DNA of 64,000 nucleotides from Bacteroidetes bacterium 46-16 (GTDB lineage Bacteria; Bacteroidota; Bacteroidia; Chitinophagales; Chitinophagaceae), in the NCBI GenBank assembly GCA_001897835.1, contig MKUN01000031.1, positions 1 to 64,000 of the forward strand. Direction: 5' to 3'. Numbering within the stretch: position 1 is the first letter of the stretch; each line of letters begins with the position of its first letter. Made by a program: the position numbers and the translations under genes. Positions 44,359-53,984 of the stretch are shown here, piece by piece. The notes below the pieces were generated by a model. It searched no databases. It saw nothing but the letters and a program-made list of their open reading frames with translations, and was not told the DNA's origin.

Positions 44359-47097
44359 ATGAAAAAGCTAACGGTATCAGGTTTATTGCTCCTCCTTTGC
44401 TTATACACACAGGCACAGGACATGAAAGGGATGGATATGAGTAAAGACAAGGGCAATAAAAATACACAAAGCGTCAGCTACACTTGTCCCATGCACCCTG
44501 AAATCCACGCTGCGAAACCGGGAAATTGTCCCAAATGTGGCATGAAACTGGTTAAAGAAAAGACTAAAGACGCTGCTGCCCCAAAGCCTAAAGTCAGAGA
44601 TTACAATCAGAATGCGGCGCAAAACAAAAGCACCACGGAACATACACCTTCCGCCGATGATCAGGCCGTAACCTATACCTGCCCCACGCACCCAGAGATA
44701 CATGCTGCAAAGCCAGGTAATTGTCCGAAATGTGGCATGAGACTGGTGACAGAAAAGCCCAAATTGACTTCCGGCGATCAGGGTGGTGCTAAGCAGATGG
44801 ACGACAGTTCAAAAGTAATGGGCAATATGTCCGGAATGGAGCTGCCGAAGGCAAATCTTGGACACATCAATACAATTACCAATAATACACCTCCCCATAC
44901 CGTTCGTTATGATCTGTATGTTACCGACACGACAGTAATATTTGGTAAGAAACGTAAGCGGGCTATAGCTGTAAATGGGCAAATCCCTATGCCTACACTT
45001 ACTTTCACAGAAGGTGACACCGCAGAGATCTACGTACATAATGGCCTCGATGAAGAAACATCATTACATTGGCATGGACTGTTTTTACCAAATCAGTACG
45101 ATGGCGTGCCCAATCTTACCCAGATGCCGATTAAGCCGCATTCTACACATTTATACAGGTTCCCCATCAGGCAGCATGGAACGCATTGGTACCATAGTCA
45201 TACCAAATTACAGGAACAAATCGGCATGTATGGTGCATTTATAATCAATAAAAGAAAGGAATGGGATATGCCGACGATCCCGCTTGTTATAAGTGAATGG
45301 GCGGATATGAATCCCAAAGAAATAGACCGTAGCCTGCATAATGCTACGGATTGGTTTGCAATAAAAAAGGGCTCAACGCAAAGCTACTCGGAAGCAATTG
45401 TAAGCGGACATTTTAAAACGAAAGTAACCAATGAGTGGAAGCGAATGACTGCCATGGACGTTAGTGATGTTTACTATGATAAATTCCTGTTGAACGGTAT
45501 GAATCCGTATGAACAACCTCAATTTAAAGCAGGAGATAAGGTTAGGTTACGCATAATGAACAGCGGCGCATCAGATTATTTCTGGTTGAGCTATTCAGGT
45601 GGTAAGATCACTGTTGTTGCAACAGACGGCAATGATGTTGTACCGGTTGAAGTTGACCGTTTGATAATAGCCGTTTCTGAAACGTATGATGTCATCGTAA
45701 CTGTACCCGAAAATAAAAGCTATGAATTTCTGGTGACACCTGAAGATCGTACCAAGTCCACTTCACTTTGGTTGGGCGATGGTGAAAAAGTACCAGCGGC
45801 CAGGATGCCTCGACTTAAGTATTTCGCAGGGATGAAAATGATGAATGACATGATGGATATGAAAGGTAACCTGGTGAAAATGGAGGGCATGGAAATGCAC
45901 AATCAGATCATGGATATGAACACTGTCATGTACCCGGAAATTACCGGCCCCGAAAAGCCTGTAGATAATGATACAATAGGTACCACAATGAAGAGCGAAG
46001 GTGAGAGGCAGGCGGCGGACAATCAAGGCATGGCAGGGATGGATATGAGTGGCGAAACTCGGGACATCGTGACCCTTAATTATACGATGTTGCGGTCACC
46101 GGAAAAAACCACGTTGCCGAAGGGGCCTTTAAAAGAATTAAAATTCAATTTAACAGGTAACATGAACCGCTATGTATGGACGCTGGATAATCAAACGGTG
46201 TCGGAAAGCGATAAAATATTAATCAAAAAAGGAGAGAACTTAAGAATCATTCTTTATAATAATTCCATGATGCGGCACCCGATGCACTTGCATGGACATG
46301 ATTTCAGGGTATTGAACGGGCAAGGCGAGTATGCGCCAATGAAAAACGTGTTGGATATGATGCCGATGGAAACCGATACAATAGAATTTGCAGCATCCGA
46401 AAACGGGGGTGACTGGTTTTTCCATTGTCATATTCTGTATCATATGATGAGCGGTATGGGAAGGGTGTTCAGTTATGAAAATTCGCCACCCAATCCCGAA
46501 ATACCTGATCCAAAGCTTGCACAACGCAGATTGTTTGCTGATGACAGGATGGCGCGTTTGATGGCAACGGTTGGTATAGAAAGTAATGGTAGTGACGGAG
46601 AGGTTGTACTTGCTCAGACCCGATGGAAAGCAAATACACTTTGGCATTTAGGCTATAATGATGAGAAGGGCTATGAAAGTGAAACTATGGTTGGGCGTTA
46701 TCTCGGACGTATGCAATGGTGGTATCCGTATATAGGATTTGACTATCACTATAAAAGACCCAACCCAAATGAGAAGAACCTTTTCGGTAGTGACAAGAAG
46801 AACATGTTCGGTCAGATAAGTAATAAAGAAAACCGCAAAACGGTCGTAGCCGGCGTGGCCTATACTTTGCCCATGTTATTTATTGCCGATGCCAGGATCG
46901 ATGGTGACGGCAAGTTTCGGTTCCAGTTAAGCAGGGAAGATATTCCGGTTACCAAACGGCTGCGCTTCAGCATCATGATAAATACGGACAAAGAATACAT
47001 GGCAGGATTTAGATACATTTTGAACAAATATCTATCAGCATCTACGCACTTTGACAGTGACATGGGATTAGGTGCCGGGATAACAATCACTTACTAG
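44359..47097 (+). CDS. Multicopper oxidase with two heavy-metal-binding repeats and barrel-like end
   Basis: 912 residues. Signal peptide (1-20). Two YHS-like heavy-metal-binding repeats, at about 41-65 and 106-130, share 'HPEIHAAKPGNCPKCGM'. A CopA-type multicopper oxidase follows with 'LHWHGLFLP', 'HWYHSHTKLQ', 'HPMHLHGHDF' and 'FFHCHILYHMMSGMG', plus a Met-rich insert ('MDMKGNLVKMEGMEMHNQIM'). The last 200 residues ('YPYIGFDYHY', 'TVVAGVAYTLPMLFI') look like a CopB-type outer-membrane barrel. Probably oxidises Cu(I) in the periplasm while the barrel anchors it in the outer membrane. Confidence 0.85.
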   Translation: MKKLTVSGLLLLLCLYTQAQDMKGMDMSKDKGNKNTQSVSYTCPMHPEIHAAKPGNCPKCGMKLVKEKTKDAAAPKPKVRDYNQNAAQNKSTTEHTPSADDQAVTYTCPTHPEIHAAKPGNCPKCGMRLVTEKPKLTSGDQGGAKQMDDSSKVMGNMSGMELPKANLGHINTITNNTPPHTVRYDLYVTDTTVIFGKKRKRAIAVNGQIPMPTLTFTEGDTAEIYVHNGLDEETSLHWHGLFLPNQYDGVPNLTQMPIKPHSTHLYRFPIRQHGTHWYHSHTKLQEQIGMYGAFIINKRKEWDMPTIPLVISEWADMNPKEIDRSLHNATDWFAIKKGSTQSYSEAIVSGHFKTKVTNEWKRMTAMDVSDVYYDKFLLNGMNPYEQPQFKAGDKVRLRIMNSGASDYFWLSYSGGKITVVATDGNDVVPVEVDRLIIAVSETYDVIVTVPENKSYEFLVTPEDRTKSTSLWLGDGEKVPAARMPRLKYFAGMKMMNDMMDMKGNLVKMEGMEMHNQIMDMNTVMYPEITGPEKPVDNDTIGTTMKSEGERQAADNQGMAGMDMSGETRDIVTLNYTMLRSPEKTTLPKGPLKELKFNLTGNMNRYVWTLDNQTVSESDKILIKKGENLRIILYNNSMMRHPMHLHGHDFRVLNGQGEYAPMKNVLDMMPMETDTIEFAASENGGDWFFHCHILYHMMSGMGRVFSYENSPPNPEIPDPKLAQRRLFADDRMARLMATVGIESNGSDGEVVLAQTRWKANTLWHLGYNDEKGYESETMVGRYLGRMQWWYPYIGFDYHYKRPNPNEKNLFGSDKKNMFGQISNKENRKTVVAGVAYTLPMLFIADARIDGDGKFRFQLSREDIPVTKRLRFSIMINTDKEYMAGFRYILNKYLSASTHFDSDMGLGAGITITY

Positions 47098-47133
47098 TGG
47101 TTTATATAAATCTGTAATTCCAATAGTTCCGTT

Positions 47134-47298
47134 TCATTGCGCCGTTTTTGGTTTTCCTCTCGTTGGGATGACAGTAGACAAATAAAACAAGACCACGAAG
47201 GGTGCTATAATGTTCACAGGCTTTAAGAACATCAGAATGTGGTGAAGCACGAGCTGGGAGTAAGCATTAAACACAATGCAGATAAACAGCATAGCCAT
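47134..47298 (-). CDS. Possible 54-residue membrane protein after mgtA
   Basis: An unlisted minus-strand ORF with ATG at 47298 encodes 54 residues with two hydrophobic stretches ('MAMLFICIVFNAYSQLVL' and 'IIAPFVVLFYLSTVI') and a polar basic end. It lies 63 bases downstream of the MgtA-type ATPase gene in the same direction. It may be a small regulatory membrane protein or the remnant of a longer gene. Support is composition only. Confidence 0.35.
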   Translation of the reverse strand: MAMLFICIVFNAYSQLVLHHILMFLKPVNIIAPFVVLFYLSTVIPTRGKPKTAQ

Positions 47299-47361
47299 TG
47301 TAGAATAATAAACCGCTTTTACTATAATTTATGAATCCCAGAACCTGATATAAAACTACAA

Positions 47362-49890
47362 TTATTTTAATGAGGTGCTACCATACCATCTGAAAAATAT
47401 ACGTTTCAACAAGTCTGCAGTGATAATATAACACAAAATAATAACGGCAATAACGCATACTTGTATCAGATCAAGGGTTACTAGTCCTAAACCTGATGCA
47501 AACGGCGATACAGGCAGCCATACAGTACCCAGTAAACATATACTGCCCAATATCAACAACCACTTACCAGGCACACTTTTAAGAAATGATTTACGCGTAC
47601 GCATAATGAAGAGTATAAATAATTCCGTCATTACCGATTCTACAAACCAGCCGGTTTGAAAAGAACTGTTTTGCAGATGATAGTAATAATAGAGCACATA
47701 GAAAGTCAGAAAATCAAAAAAGGAACTATGCAATCCAAATGCCACCATAAAACTCCTGATCATCTTCATGTCCCATTTACCAGGTCGCTTAACCTGATCT
47801 GTATCTACATTGTCCGAAGAGACTGCAAGAAAAGGGAGGTCTGTTAGGAAATTGGTAAGCAATATCTGTTTGGGTAGCATAGGTAGGAACGGCAGCAACC
47901 GGGATGCGCCCGCGACACTAAGCATATTCCCAAATGTTGCACCTGTTGTGATGAAAATATACTTTAAGGAGTTGGCAAATGTTTTACGTCCTTCTATAAC
48001 CCCATCTGCAAGCACCGATAGATCCTTTTCCAGCAATACGAAATCAGCCGCTTCACGGGCCACATCTACGGCATTGTTGGTGGAGATGCCTGTATCTGCG
48101 GTGTGTATGGCTGCAACATCATTAATACCATCACCTATATAAGCTACCGTGTGATGAGACTTCTGTAATGACTTTATAATACGTTCTTTCTGGTATGGTT
48201 CGACCTCGGCAAAAATATCAGTATAGGCCGCCTGCACGACCAACGCTTCCGGTGACATGTTGTTGAGGTCTTTTCCTGTAATAATCCTAGATGTTTCTAT
48301 ACCCAGCTCCCTGGCGACATATCCCGCAACAAATTGGTTATCGCCTGTAATAATTTTCACACCGATAGTCAGTTCGCGCAAACGTGCTAGGGATTCTTTA
48401 ATATTTTCTTTCAGCGGATCTTCTAAGACAACAAAACCTAAAAATATCATTTCCGATTCATCTTCCTTCGATGTTTGGGCATTGTTGATCTCTTTATAAG
48501 CCAAACCTATCAACCGAAAACCGCTGCTGCAGTAATTAGCGTAAAATGCTTGAATACGGTTACGGTCAATGGGAATGACTGTTCCGCTTTCTTCTTTTTG
48601 GTATATGCATAACGAGAGTATATTGTCAACGGCGCCTTTTGTGATCAGCAGGTTTTTGCCCTTGTATCTGACAGCTATACTCAAACGTTTTCTGATAAAA
48701 TCATAAGGCACCTCATCCGTTTTTTCAAATCCGGAGATATCCTGTTGTACCTGTTGAATAGCTGCATCTATAGGGTTCAGAAAGCCATTTTGCAAGTTTG
48801 CATTCAGGCAGGCATATAGCTGTACCTCCGCATTGGGTTTGCCTGTAGAATCGACGATCTCTTTTACTTTAATAGCACCTTCAGTAATTGTTCCCGTTTT
48901 ATCAGTACAAAGTATATCTACCTCTCCAAAATTGAAAATGGAAGAAAGCTTCTTTACAATCACCTTTTTTGCAAGCATTCTTTTAGCCCCCGCTGACATC
49001 GCAAAGGTCATGATAGCAGGGAGTAACTCCGGAGCCATACCCACAGCAATAGCCAAAGCAAACAGAATGGAATCAAATAATGGGTTATGAAAGTAAAGGT
49101 TTACCGCAAGAATGGCTATAGATAGGACAATTGTAATCTGCATCAGAAAATAGCCAAACTTTTTGATGCCAGTTTCAAAAGCTGTTTCGGCTGTCTTTGT
49201 GAGGCTATGCGCCATTTGCCCGAATACCGTATTACTTCCCGTATTGACGGCTATTGCTTTACCCGTACCACTTACTACGCTCGTGCCTTGCCAAAGACAA
49301 TTTGTTTTTTCGGCTATAGGTGCATCTCCAGCAACCTGTCCAGGAACTTTTTCTACCGGGTAGGATTCACCAGTAATACTACTTTCGTTTACATGCAGCT
49401 CATTGTTATCTATCAGTCTGCAATCGGCTGGTATAATGTCTCCTGCTTTAAATAAAAGCACATCACCTGGCACTACATCGTTAGTATCGATTTCCTGTTG
49501 TTGTCCGCCACGTACAATGGTACATTGCAGGCGTATCATCTTTTGTAGTTGCTCAACTGCACGTCCTGCATTTAACTCCTGCCAGAAGCCTAATAAGCCG
49601 GTGACTAATAAAATACCGAGTATGATAAGCGTATCAGTCGTTTCTCCTAAAATGGCTGAAAGAATAACTGCTATAACTAACAATAGCACAAGTGGACTGG
49701 TAAACTGATGTATAAACAATTTCATTTCACGCCGGAAGCGCGAAGTGGGAGTGGAGGTCCCTTTTTGTTCAGAAAGGCGCTCTTTCGCCGTATCGACATT
49801 CAGTCCTGTATCTAATGAAGACTTAAGCTGTGAGGCAAGGTCATTTAAAGGCTGGTCTGAAAAATGATCTGTTGGCATAATTCCTGGCAC
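47362..49890 (-). CDS. mgtA: Mg2+-type P3B ATPase
   Basis: 842 residues. It has cation_ATPase_N, 'TGESYPVEKVPGQ', the M4 signature 'VGMAPELLPAIMTFAMSAGA', the phosphorylation site 'CTDKTGTITEG' (Asp near 330), and 'AYIGDGINDVAAIHTADTGI'. The Met-x-Pro-Glu-x-Leu-Pro motif with Asn-Phe-Gly before the Asp site ('IFNFGEVDILCTDKTG') is typical of MgtA/MgtB importers. It is 18 bases from the SDR gene on the same strand and may be co-transcribed with it. Confidence 0.87.
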   Translation of the reverse strand: MPGIMPTDHFSDQPLNDLASQLKSSLDTGLNVDTAKERLSEQKGTSTPTSRFRREMKLFIHQFTSPLVLLLVIAVILSAILGETTDTLIILGILLVTGLLGFWQELNAGRAVEQLQKMIRLQCTIVRGGQQQEIDTNDVVPGDVLLFKAGDIIPADCRLIDNNELHVNESSITGESYPVEKVPGQVAGDAPIAEKTNCLWQGTSVVSGTGKAIAVNTGSNTVFGQMAHSLTKTAETAFETGIKKFGYFLMQITIVLSIAILAVNLYFHNPLFDSILFALAIAVGMAPELLPAIMTFAMSAGAKRMLAKKVIVKKLSSIFNFGEVDILCTDKTGTITEGAIKVKEIVDSTGKPNAEVQLYACLNANLQNGFLNPIDAAIQQVQQDISGFEKTDEVPYDFIRKRLSIAVRYKGKNLLITKGAVDNILSLCIYQKEESGTVIPIDRNRIQAFYANYCSSGFRLIGLAYKEINNAQTSKEDESEMIFLGFVVLEDPLKENIKESLARLRELTIGVKIITGDNQFVAGYVARELGIETSRIITGKDLNNMSPEALVVQAAYTDIFAEVEPYQKERIIKSLQKSHHTVAYIGDGINDVAAIHTADTGISTNNAVDVAREAADFVLLEKDLSVLADGVIEGRKTFANSLKYIFITTGATFGNMLSVAGASRLLPFLPMLPKQILLTNFLTDLPFLAVSSDNVDTDQVKRPGKWDMKMIRSFMVAFGLHSSFFDFLTFYVLYYYYHLQNSSFQTGWFVESVMTELFILFIMRTRKSFLKSVPGKWLLILGSICLLGTVWLPVSPFASGLGLVTLDLIQVCVIAVIILCYIITADLLKRIFFRWYGSTSLK

Positions 49891-49908
49891 TGTTTAAATT
49901 GGGTTCGC

Positions 49909-50661
49909 TTATCGTGCGGTAAGTCCACCATCGATCACCAGCTCTGCTCCAGTTGTATAAGATGATTCATCAGAGGCCAGATAGAGTGCAGCATATGCAA
50001 TCTCCATTACATCTCCTATCCTGCCCATAGGACACATGTTCTTTATTATTTCCTTTGAGTCTTCAGAAGATGCCAGAAACTCCGTCATAGGCGTTAATAC
50101 ACCACCGGGATGAATACTGTTAACACGAATATTGTCTTTTGCAAATTCGACAGCCTGATCTTTAGTAAGCAATCGTAATGCACCTTTTGAAGCGGTATAT
50201 GCCGGGCCATTACCGCCAACTAATCCTGCTATGGACGAAATGTTCACAATGGCCCCGGAACCTGCACGTCTCATGTGCGGGATACATAATTTGGAACCGA
50301 GGAATGGCCCGGTAAGGTTAATATCAATAATCTTCTGCCAATCCGCACCGGAGGTAGATTCCGTTGTAGCGCCTGGAGGATAAACTCCTGCATTATTAAT
50401 AAGAATATGCAGACCACCATATAATGATATTGTCTTGTCAATGACGCAATTCCAATTGCTTTCTGAAATAACATTATGAATAACGTAGTCAATCATGAGT
50501 CCTTCACTGTGAGCCTGGATTACCCATGACTTCAATTTTTCTTCCTGAACGTCAGTTGCTATTACTTTGGCGCCTTCAGTTGCAAATAATAGTGCTATTG
50601 CTTTACCCATACCACCGGCAGCTCCGGTTACAATAGCTATTTTATTTTCAAGTCTGCCCAT
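49909..50661 (-). CDS. SDR-family oxidoreductase
   Basis: The start at 50661 ('MGRLENKIAIVTGAAGGMG') is preferred, giving 250 residues. It has the NAD(P) motif 'TGAAGGMGKAIA', 'NNAGVYPPG', the catalytic Ser in 'IVNISSIAGL', and the Tyr-x-x-x-Lys pair in 'YTASKGAL'. A classical short-chain dehydrogenase/reductase. Substrate unknown. It is upstream of mgtA, with a large divergent promoter region to the universal stress protein gene. Confidence 0.88.
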   Translation of the reverse strand: MGRLENKIAIVTGAAGGMGKAIALLFATEGAKVIATDVQEEKLKSWVIQAHSEGLMIDYVIHNVISESNWNCVIDKTISLYGGLHILINNAGVYPPGATTESTSGADWQKIIDINLTGPFLGSKLCIPHMRRAGSGAIVNISSIAGLVGGNGPAYTASKGALRLLTKDQAVEFAKDNIRVNSIHPGGVLTPMTEFLASSEDSKEIIKNMCPMGRIGDVMEIAYAALYLASDESSYTTGAELVIDGGLTAR

Positions 50662-51055
50662 AGGTTTAATAATTAAGAGTGTAGCTAACATGAAAGTACA
50701 AAAAACTGCTTGGAACAGGTAACAAATCCCGAAGCAACTTAATAAGCTTCATATGGGAAATTTGAATATTGCTCGTTGGACGAGCAACTTAACGTGAACT
50801 CATACCTGATTGGTTAAAATGTTCATTAGAAATATCAACAAGTATTTTATCATTACTTTTAATGCCTAAGGGTACCTATGTAGTCAGGTTAATATTAATG
50901 ATTCCATACTTGCTAAATGTCGTCAAGTATTATCTTAACTGTAAATTGTTACTTATTGCAGCGAAAAAGAGATAGATATCATTGTTTCAGTTGATGAAAA
51001 TCAGAAATTAAGATGAGTAATTCTAATAATTTTACGTTCAGAATACAATTAGAAT
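50662..51055. promoter_or_regulatory. Divergent intergenic region with hairpins
   Basis: 394 bases between the SDR (minus) and universal stress protein (plus) starts. It holds a perfect 7-bp palindrome TTGCTCG/CGAGCAA (50769-50787, loop TTGGA) and a nearby GAAGC/GCTTC pair (50731-50750). A -7-like TAATTTTA lies about 15-25 bases before the USP start. No gene seen. The palindrome may bind a regulator shared by the two stress genes. Confidence 0.4.
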
Positions 51056-51880
51056 ATGAATACCATAATTGTTCCAACTGATTTTTCAGAGGCCTCTATG
51101 AATGCCGCCTATTACGCAGTCGCAATGGCTCGGCATATTCAGGCAAATGTTATGCTGTTACATGTGCTTCCTTTACCGCTAACGATTTCTGAAGTGCCCA
51201 TTCCTGTTGATAGTTACGATATCGCTTTAGATGAAGCCAATTCATCCCTGAAGAATTTAAAGGCAAAACTGGAACAATATACTGCGGGCAGCCTGTCCAT
51301 ATCTACCAAGTGTTCTACAAGCAGTTTTTTAGATGAGATTGCAAATATCAATATGCAAAATGATGTATTTGCTATGATCATGGGTACCAGTGGCGCCGGT
51401 GCTACCCAGGCATTCTTTCTTGGCAGCTTCAGCATTTCTGCTGCAAAACACCTTCATCATCCTGTAATTGTAGTTCCACCTGATTACAAGTATCAAGCTA
51501 TTGAAAAAATAGGTCTTGCCTGTGATATGAAAGAAGTATCAGAATCCCTTCCTAAGAATAGTATCCACGCACTATTAAATGAATATAAAGCATCTCTTGA
51601 AGTGCTATATGTGAGTTCGCATAAGGGAAAACACTACCCAGAAGTATTAGCCGAGAGCAAATTCCTGCAAATATGGCTACAACAGTACCATCCAAATATT
51701 TCGATCACAACGAATGATGATATAAAGCAAGGATTAGAAGAATTTGTTCAAATAAATAATATAGATCTTTTATTACTGTTGCCAAAAGAAAGAAATTTCT
51801 TAGAGAACATATTTCATAAAAGCCTTACCAAGAAAATGGTACTTCATCCCCCCATCCCTATTATGATCGTACATAGTTAG
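51056..51880 (+). CDS. Universal stress protein, two Usp domains
   Basis: 274 residues, two UspA-like folds. Domain one begins 'MNTIIVPTDFSEASMNAAYYA' and has the nucleotide-binding Gly motif 'MGTSGAGATQAFFLGSFS'. Domain two is diverged. Cytoplasmic. Usp proteins of this type accompany stationary-phase and low-oxygen survival genes, which fits the nearby CoA-transferase and other energy-stress genes. Confidence 0.88.
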   Translation: MNTIIVPTDFSEASMNAAYYAVAMARHIQANVMLLHVLPLPLTISEVPIPVDSYDIALDEANSSLKNLKAKLEQYTAGSLSISTKCSTSSFLDEIANINMQNDVFAMIMGTSGAGATQAFFLGSFSISAAKHLHHPVIVVPPDYKYQAIEKIGLACDMKEVSESLPKNSIHALLNEYKASLEVLYVSSHKGKHYPEVLAESKFLQIWLQQYHPNISITTNDDIKQGLEEFVQINNIDLLLLLPKERNFLENIFHKSLTKKMVLHPPIPIMIVHS

Positions 51881-51916
51881 CAACATATTAATTTTTTAAT
51901 TCACCAACATCAATTA

Positions 51917-53218
51917 ATGCTGGACATACAATATCAAAAGGCGGAAGATGCAGTAAAGCTCGTAAAGAGCGGTGACAGAGTATTTGTTCATGGCAGTGCT
52001 GCTACACCAGTACTATTGCTGAGCAGATTACTGGATAGGGCAGGCGAAATTAATAATATTGAGCTGACTTCCATTAGTACCTATGGTAATATAGAATGGA
52101 ACCGAGCGGAAGTTTTGAACAGTTTTTATCTTAACTCCCTATTTGTTTCTGCCAATGTACGCGAATGGGTAAACGGTAGTCATGGAAGTTATATACCCGT
52201 ATTTCTTAGCGAAATACCAGGTTTATTTACAAGCGGCTTTTTGCCGCTGGATGTAGCTATTGTGCAGGTGTCCCCGCCTGATCAACATGGGTATTGTACC
52301 TTAGGGACATCGGTAGATGCAGCATTGAGCGCAGTGAAAAATGCTCCGCTTGTAATTGCACAGGTTAATCCTCAAATGCCCAGGGTTATGGGAGACGGTA
52401 TTATTCATTCTTCCAAATTTGCTGCTATAGTATGGGCAGATAGTCCACTACCAGAAGTTGATTATGGTGCTGAAACGGATACGATTGCGGGGCAGATAGC
52501 CAGACATGTAGCAGAATTAATAGAAGACGGCTCAACGTTACAAATGGGTATAGGTAATATCCCTGATGCAGTGCTTAAACAACTCACCGGGCATAAAGGT
52601 TTAGGTGTGCATACCGAAATGTTTTCGGATGGCCTGATACCGTTGGTTCAAAAAGGGATAGTTACTAACGAATATAAAAAGGTTCATCCGGGGAAAATAG
52701 TGAGCAGCTTCATATTAGGCACCAGGAAAGTGTATGACTTTGCAGATAATAATCCATATATACACTGTATGGATGTAGCATTTGTCAATGATAGCGATGT
52801 AATTCGCAGAAACCCTAAAGTGGTGGCTATCAATAGTGCCATCGAGATAGATCTGACAGGCCAGGTCTGTGCTGATTCTCTTGGGTCCTATCAATATTCC
52901 GGCATCGGCGGGCAAATGGACTTTATGCGCGGTGCCTCATTGTCGCAAGGAGGTAAGCCTATCATAGCCATGCCGTCTGTAACTAAGCATGGAGTATCAC
53001 GCATCGTACCTTTCTTAAAGCAGGGGGCTGGCGTAGTAACCACTAGAGGGCATGTTCACTATGTAGCAACGGAATATGGTGTTGTGAACCTATATGGCCG
53101 TAATATGGAACAACGTGCCTGCCTGCTTATTAGCATTGCACATCCTAATCACAGGGAAGCGCTGGAACAATCATATTACGAACGTTTCGGCAAAATATAT
53201 AAAACTGTAACGTGCTAA
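51917..53218 (+). CDS. Acetyl-CoA hydrolase/transferase family protein
   Basis: 433 residues. The N-terminal CoA-transferase domain has 'RVFVHGSAATPVLL', and the C-terminal domain has 'LGVHTEMFSDGLIPL' with the catalytic Glu, and 'YQYSGIGGQMDFMRGASLSQ', the Gly-rich CoA loop. This is the acetyl-CoA hydrolase/4-hydroxybutyrate or succinyl-CoA:acetate transferase family. It may make acetate from acetyl-CoA during overflow or low oxygen. It is 36 bases after the USP gene. Confidence 0.88.
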   Translation: MLDIQYQKAEDAVKLVKSGDRVFVHGSAATPVLLLSRLLDRAGEINNIELTSISTYGNIEWNRAEVLNSFYLNSLFVSANVREWVNGSHGSYIPVFLSEIPGLFTSGFLPLDVAIVQVSPPDQHGYCTLGTSVDAALSAVKNAPLVIAQVNPQMPRVMGDGIIHSSKFAAIVWADSPLPEVDYGAETDTIAGQIARHVAELIEDGSTLQMGIGNIPDAVLKQLTGHKGLGVHTEMFSDGLIPLVQKGIVTNEYKKVHPGKIVSSFILGTRKVYDFADNNPYIHCMDVAFVNDSDVIRRNPKVVAINSAIEIDLTGQVCADSLGSYQYSGIGGQMDFMRGASLSQGGKPIIAMPSVTKHGVSRIVPFLKQGAGVVTTRGHVHYVATEYGVVNLYGRNMEQRACLLISIAHPNHREALEQSYYERFGKIYKTVTC

Positions 53219-53287
53219 TAGGCTATATGAGATAGGAATTGAACAGCAAGGTTGAATTTAATACTTTTATAGATAAACTACAAAATC

Positions 53288-53674
53288 ATGGCTAACACTA
53301 AACAAAATAAAACCGCTGTAGCTGCCTTTTTAGGGGAGCTGATTTCCTTTCGGAGTTCTTTAAAATTAATTCATTGGTCTATAACAGGTAAGGGTAGCTA
53401 TGAAGCACATATCTCATTGGATCAGGCAATTGGTTCACTCGTTGATATTACAGACCGATTGGTAGAAACTACTTTCGCTCTGGATGGTACTTTAGATATA
53501 GTCATACCTGAAACGATAAAGCCTAAAAATTACATAAAGCACATAGAAGTTTTTTATAAAAACGTAGAAGATAAGAGAAAGGATTTATTCTCTGAATCAT
53601 TTTCGCAGTCTATTATCGATGAAGCGCAGGAAACCATTCAGCAACTTTTATTCAGACTGAAGAGATTGGAATAG
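53288..53674 (+). CDS. DUF5856 ferritin-like protein
   Basis: 128 residues, all-helical, with 'SFRSSLKLIHWSITGKGSYEAH' resembling the Dps/ferritin-like helix start. The family DUF5856 is annotated as Dps-like in Bacteroidota. The di-iron ligands are not complete by eye, so iron storage is uncertain. It closes the stress-gene run before the integrase region. Confidence 0.7.
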   Translation: MANTKQNKTAVAAFLGELISFRSSLKLIHWSITGKGSYEAHISLDQAIGSLVDITDRLVETTFALDGTLDIVIPETIKPKNYIKHIEVFYKNVEDKRKDLFSESFSQSIIDEAQETIQQLLFRLKRLE

Positions 53675-53789
53675 AATTTCAAACGGTAAAAATGAGGAAA
53701 TAGGTATGAATAGATCTACTATACATTCTTTCTTTATGTCACAAATAGGTATCGGGGAAAGATAATAATTAAACGTCACAGCCTAGATT

Positions 53790-53819
53790 TTTGTGTGTCA
53801 AAGTTATCCCTTATCTTTG
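53790..53819 (+). promoter_or_regulatory. Strong Bacteroidota promoter without a following ORF
   Basis: TTTG at 53790-53793, an 18-base spacer and TATCTTTG at 53812-53819 match the consensus exactly. No start codon with a meaningful ORF follows before the terminator at 53985. Confidence 0.72.
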
Positions 53820-53860
53820 CAGGTATAACGTAATAAGTTCTTTAATCGACTCAAATCTTG

Positions 53861-53898
53861 TCAAAATAACTGGTGCCCAAAGTGGTGCCCTGTTTTGA
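53861..53898. repeat. Direct GGTGCCC repeats within TCAAAA/TTTTGA
   Basis: GGTGCCC occurs at 53872-53878 and, after two more bases than a turn would give, again at 53884-53890 (12-base period), flanked by TCAAAA at 53861-53866 and TTTTGA at 53893-53898. Such short repeats beside a tyrosine integrase are typical of arm-type or attachment-site DNA. Confidence 0.45.
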
Positions 53899-53984
53899 TG
53901 AAGAGTGCCTAAATAGCTGATTTTTAGCGCCCTCTAAAATAAAAAATGACCCCCCCCCCCAACGGGATCACGGAAATTGAATAT

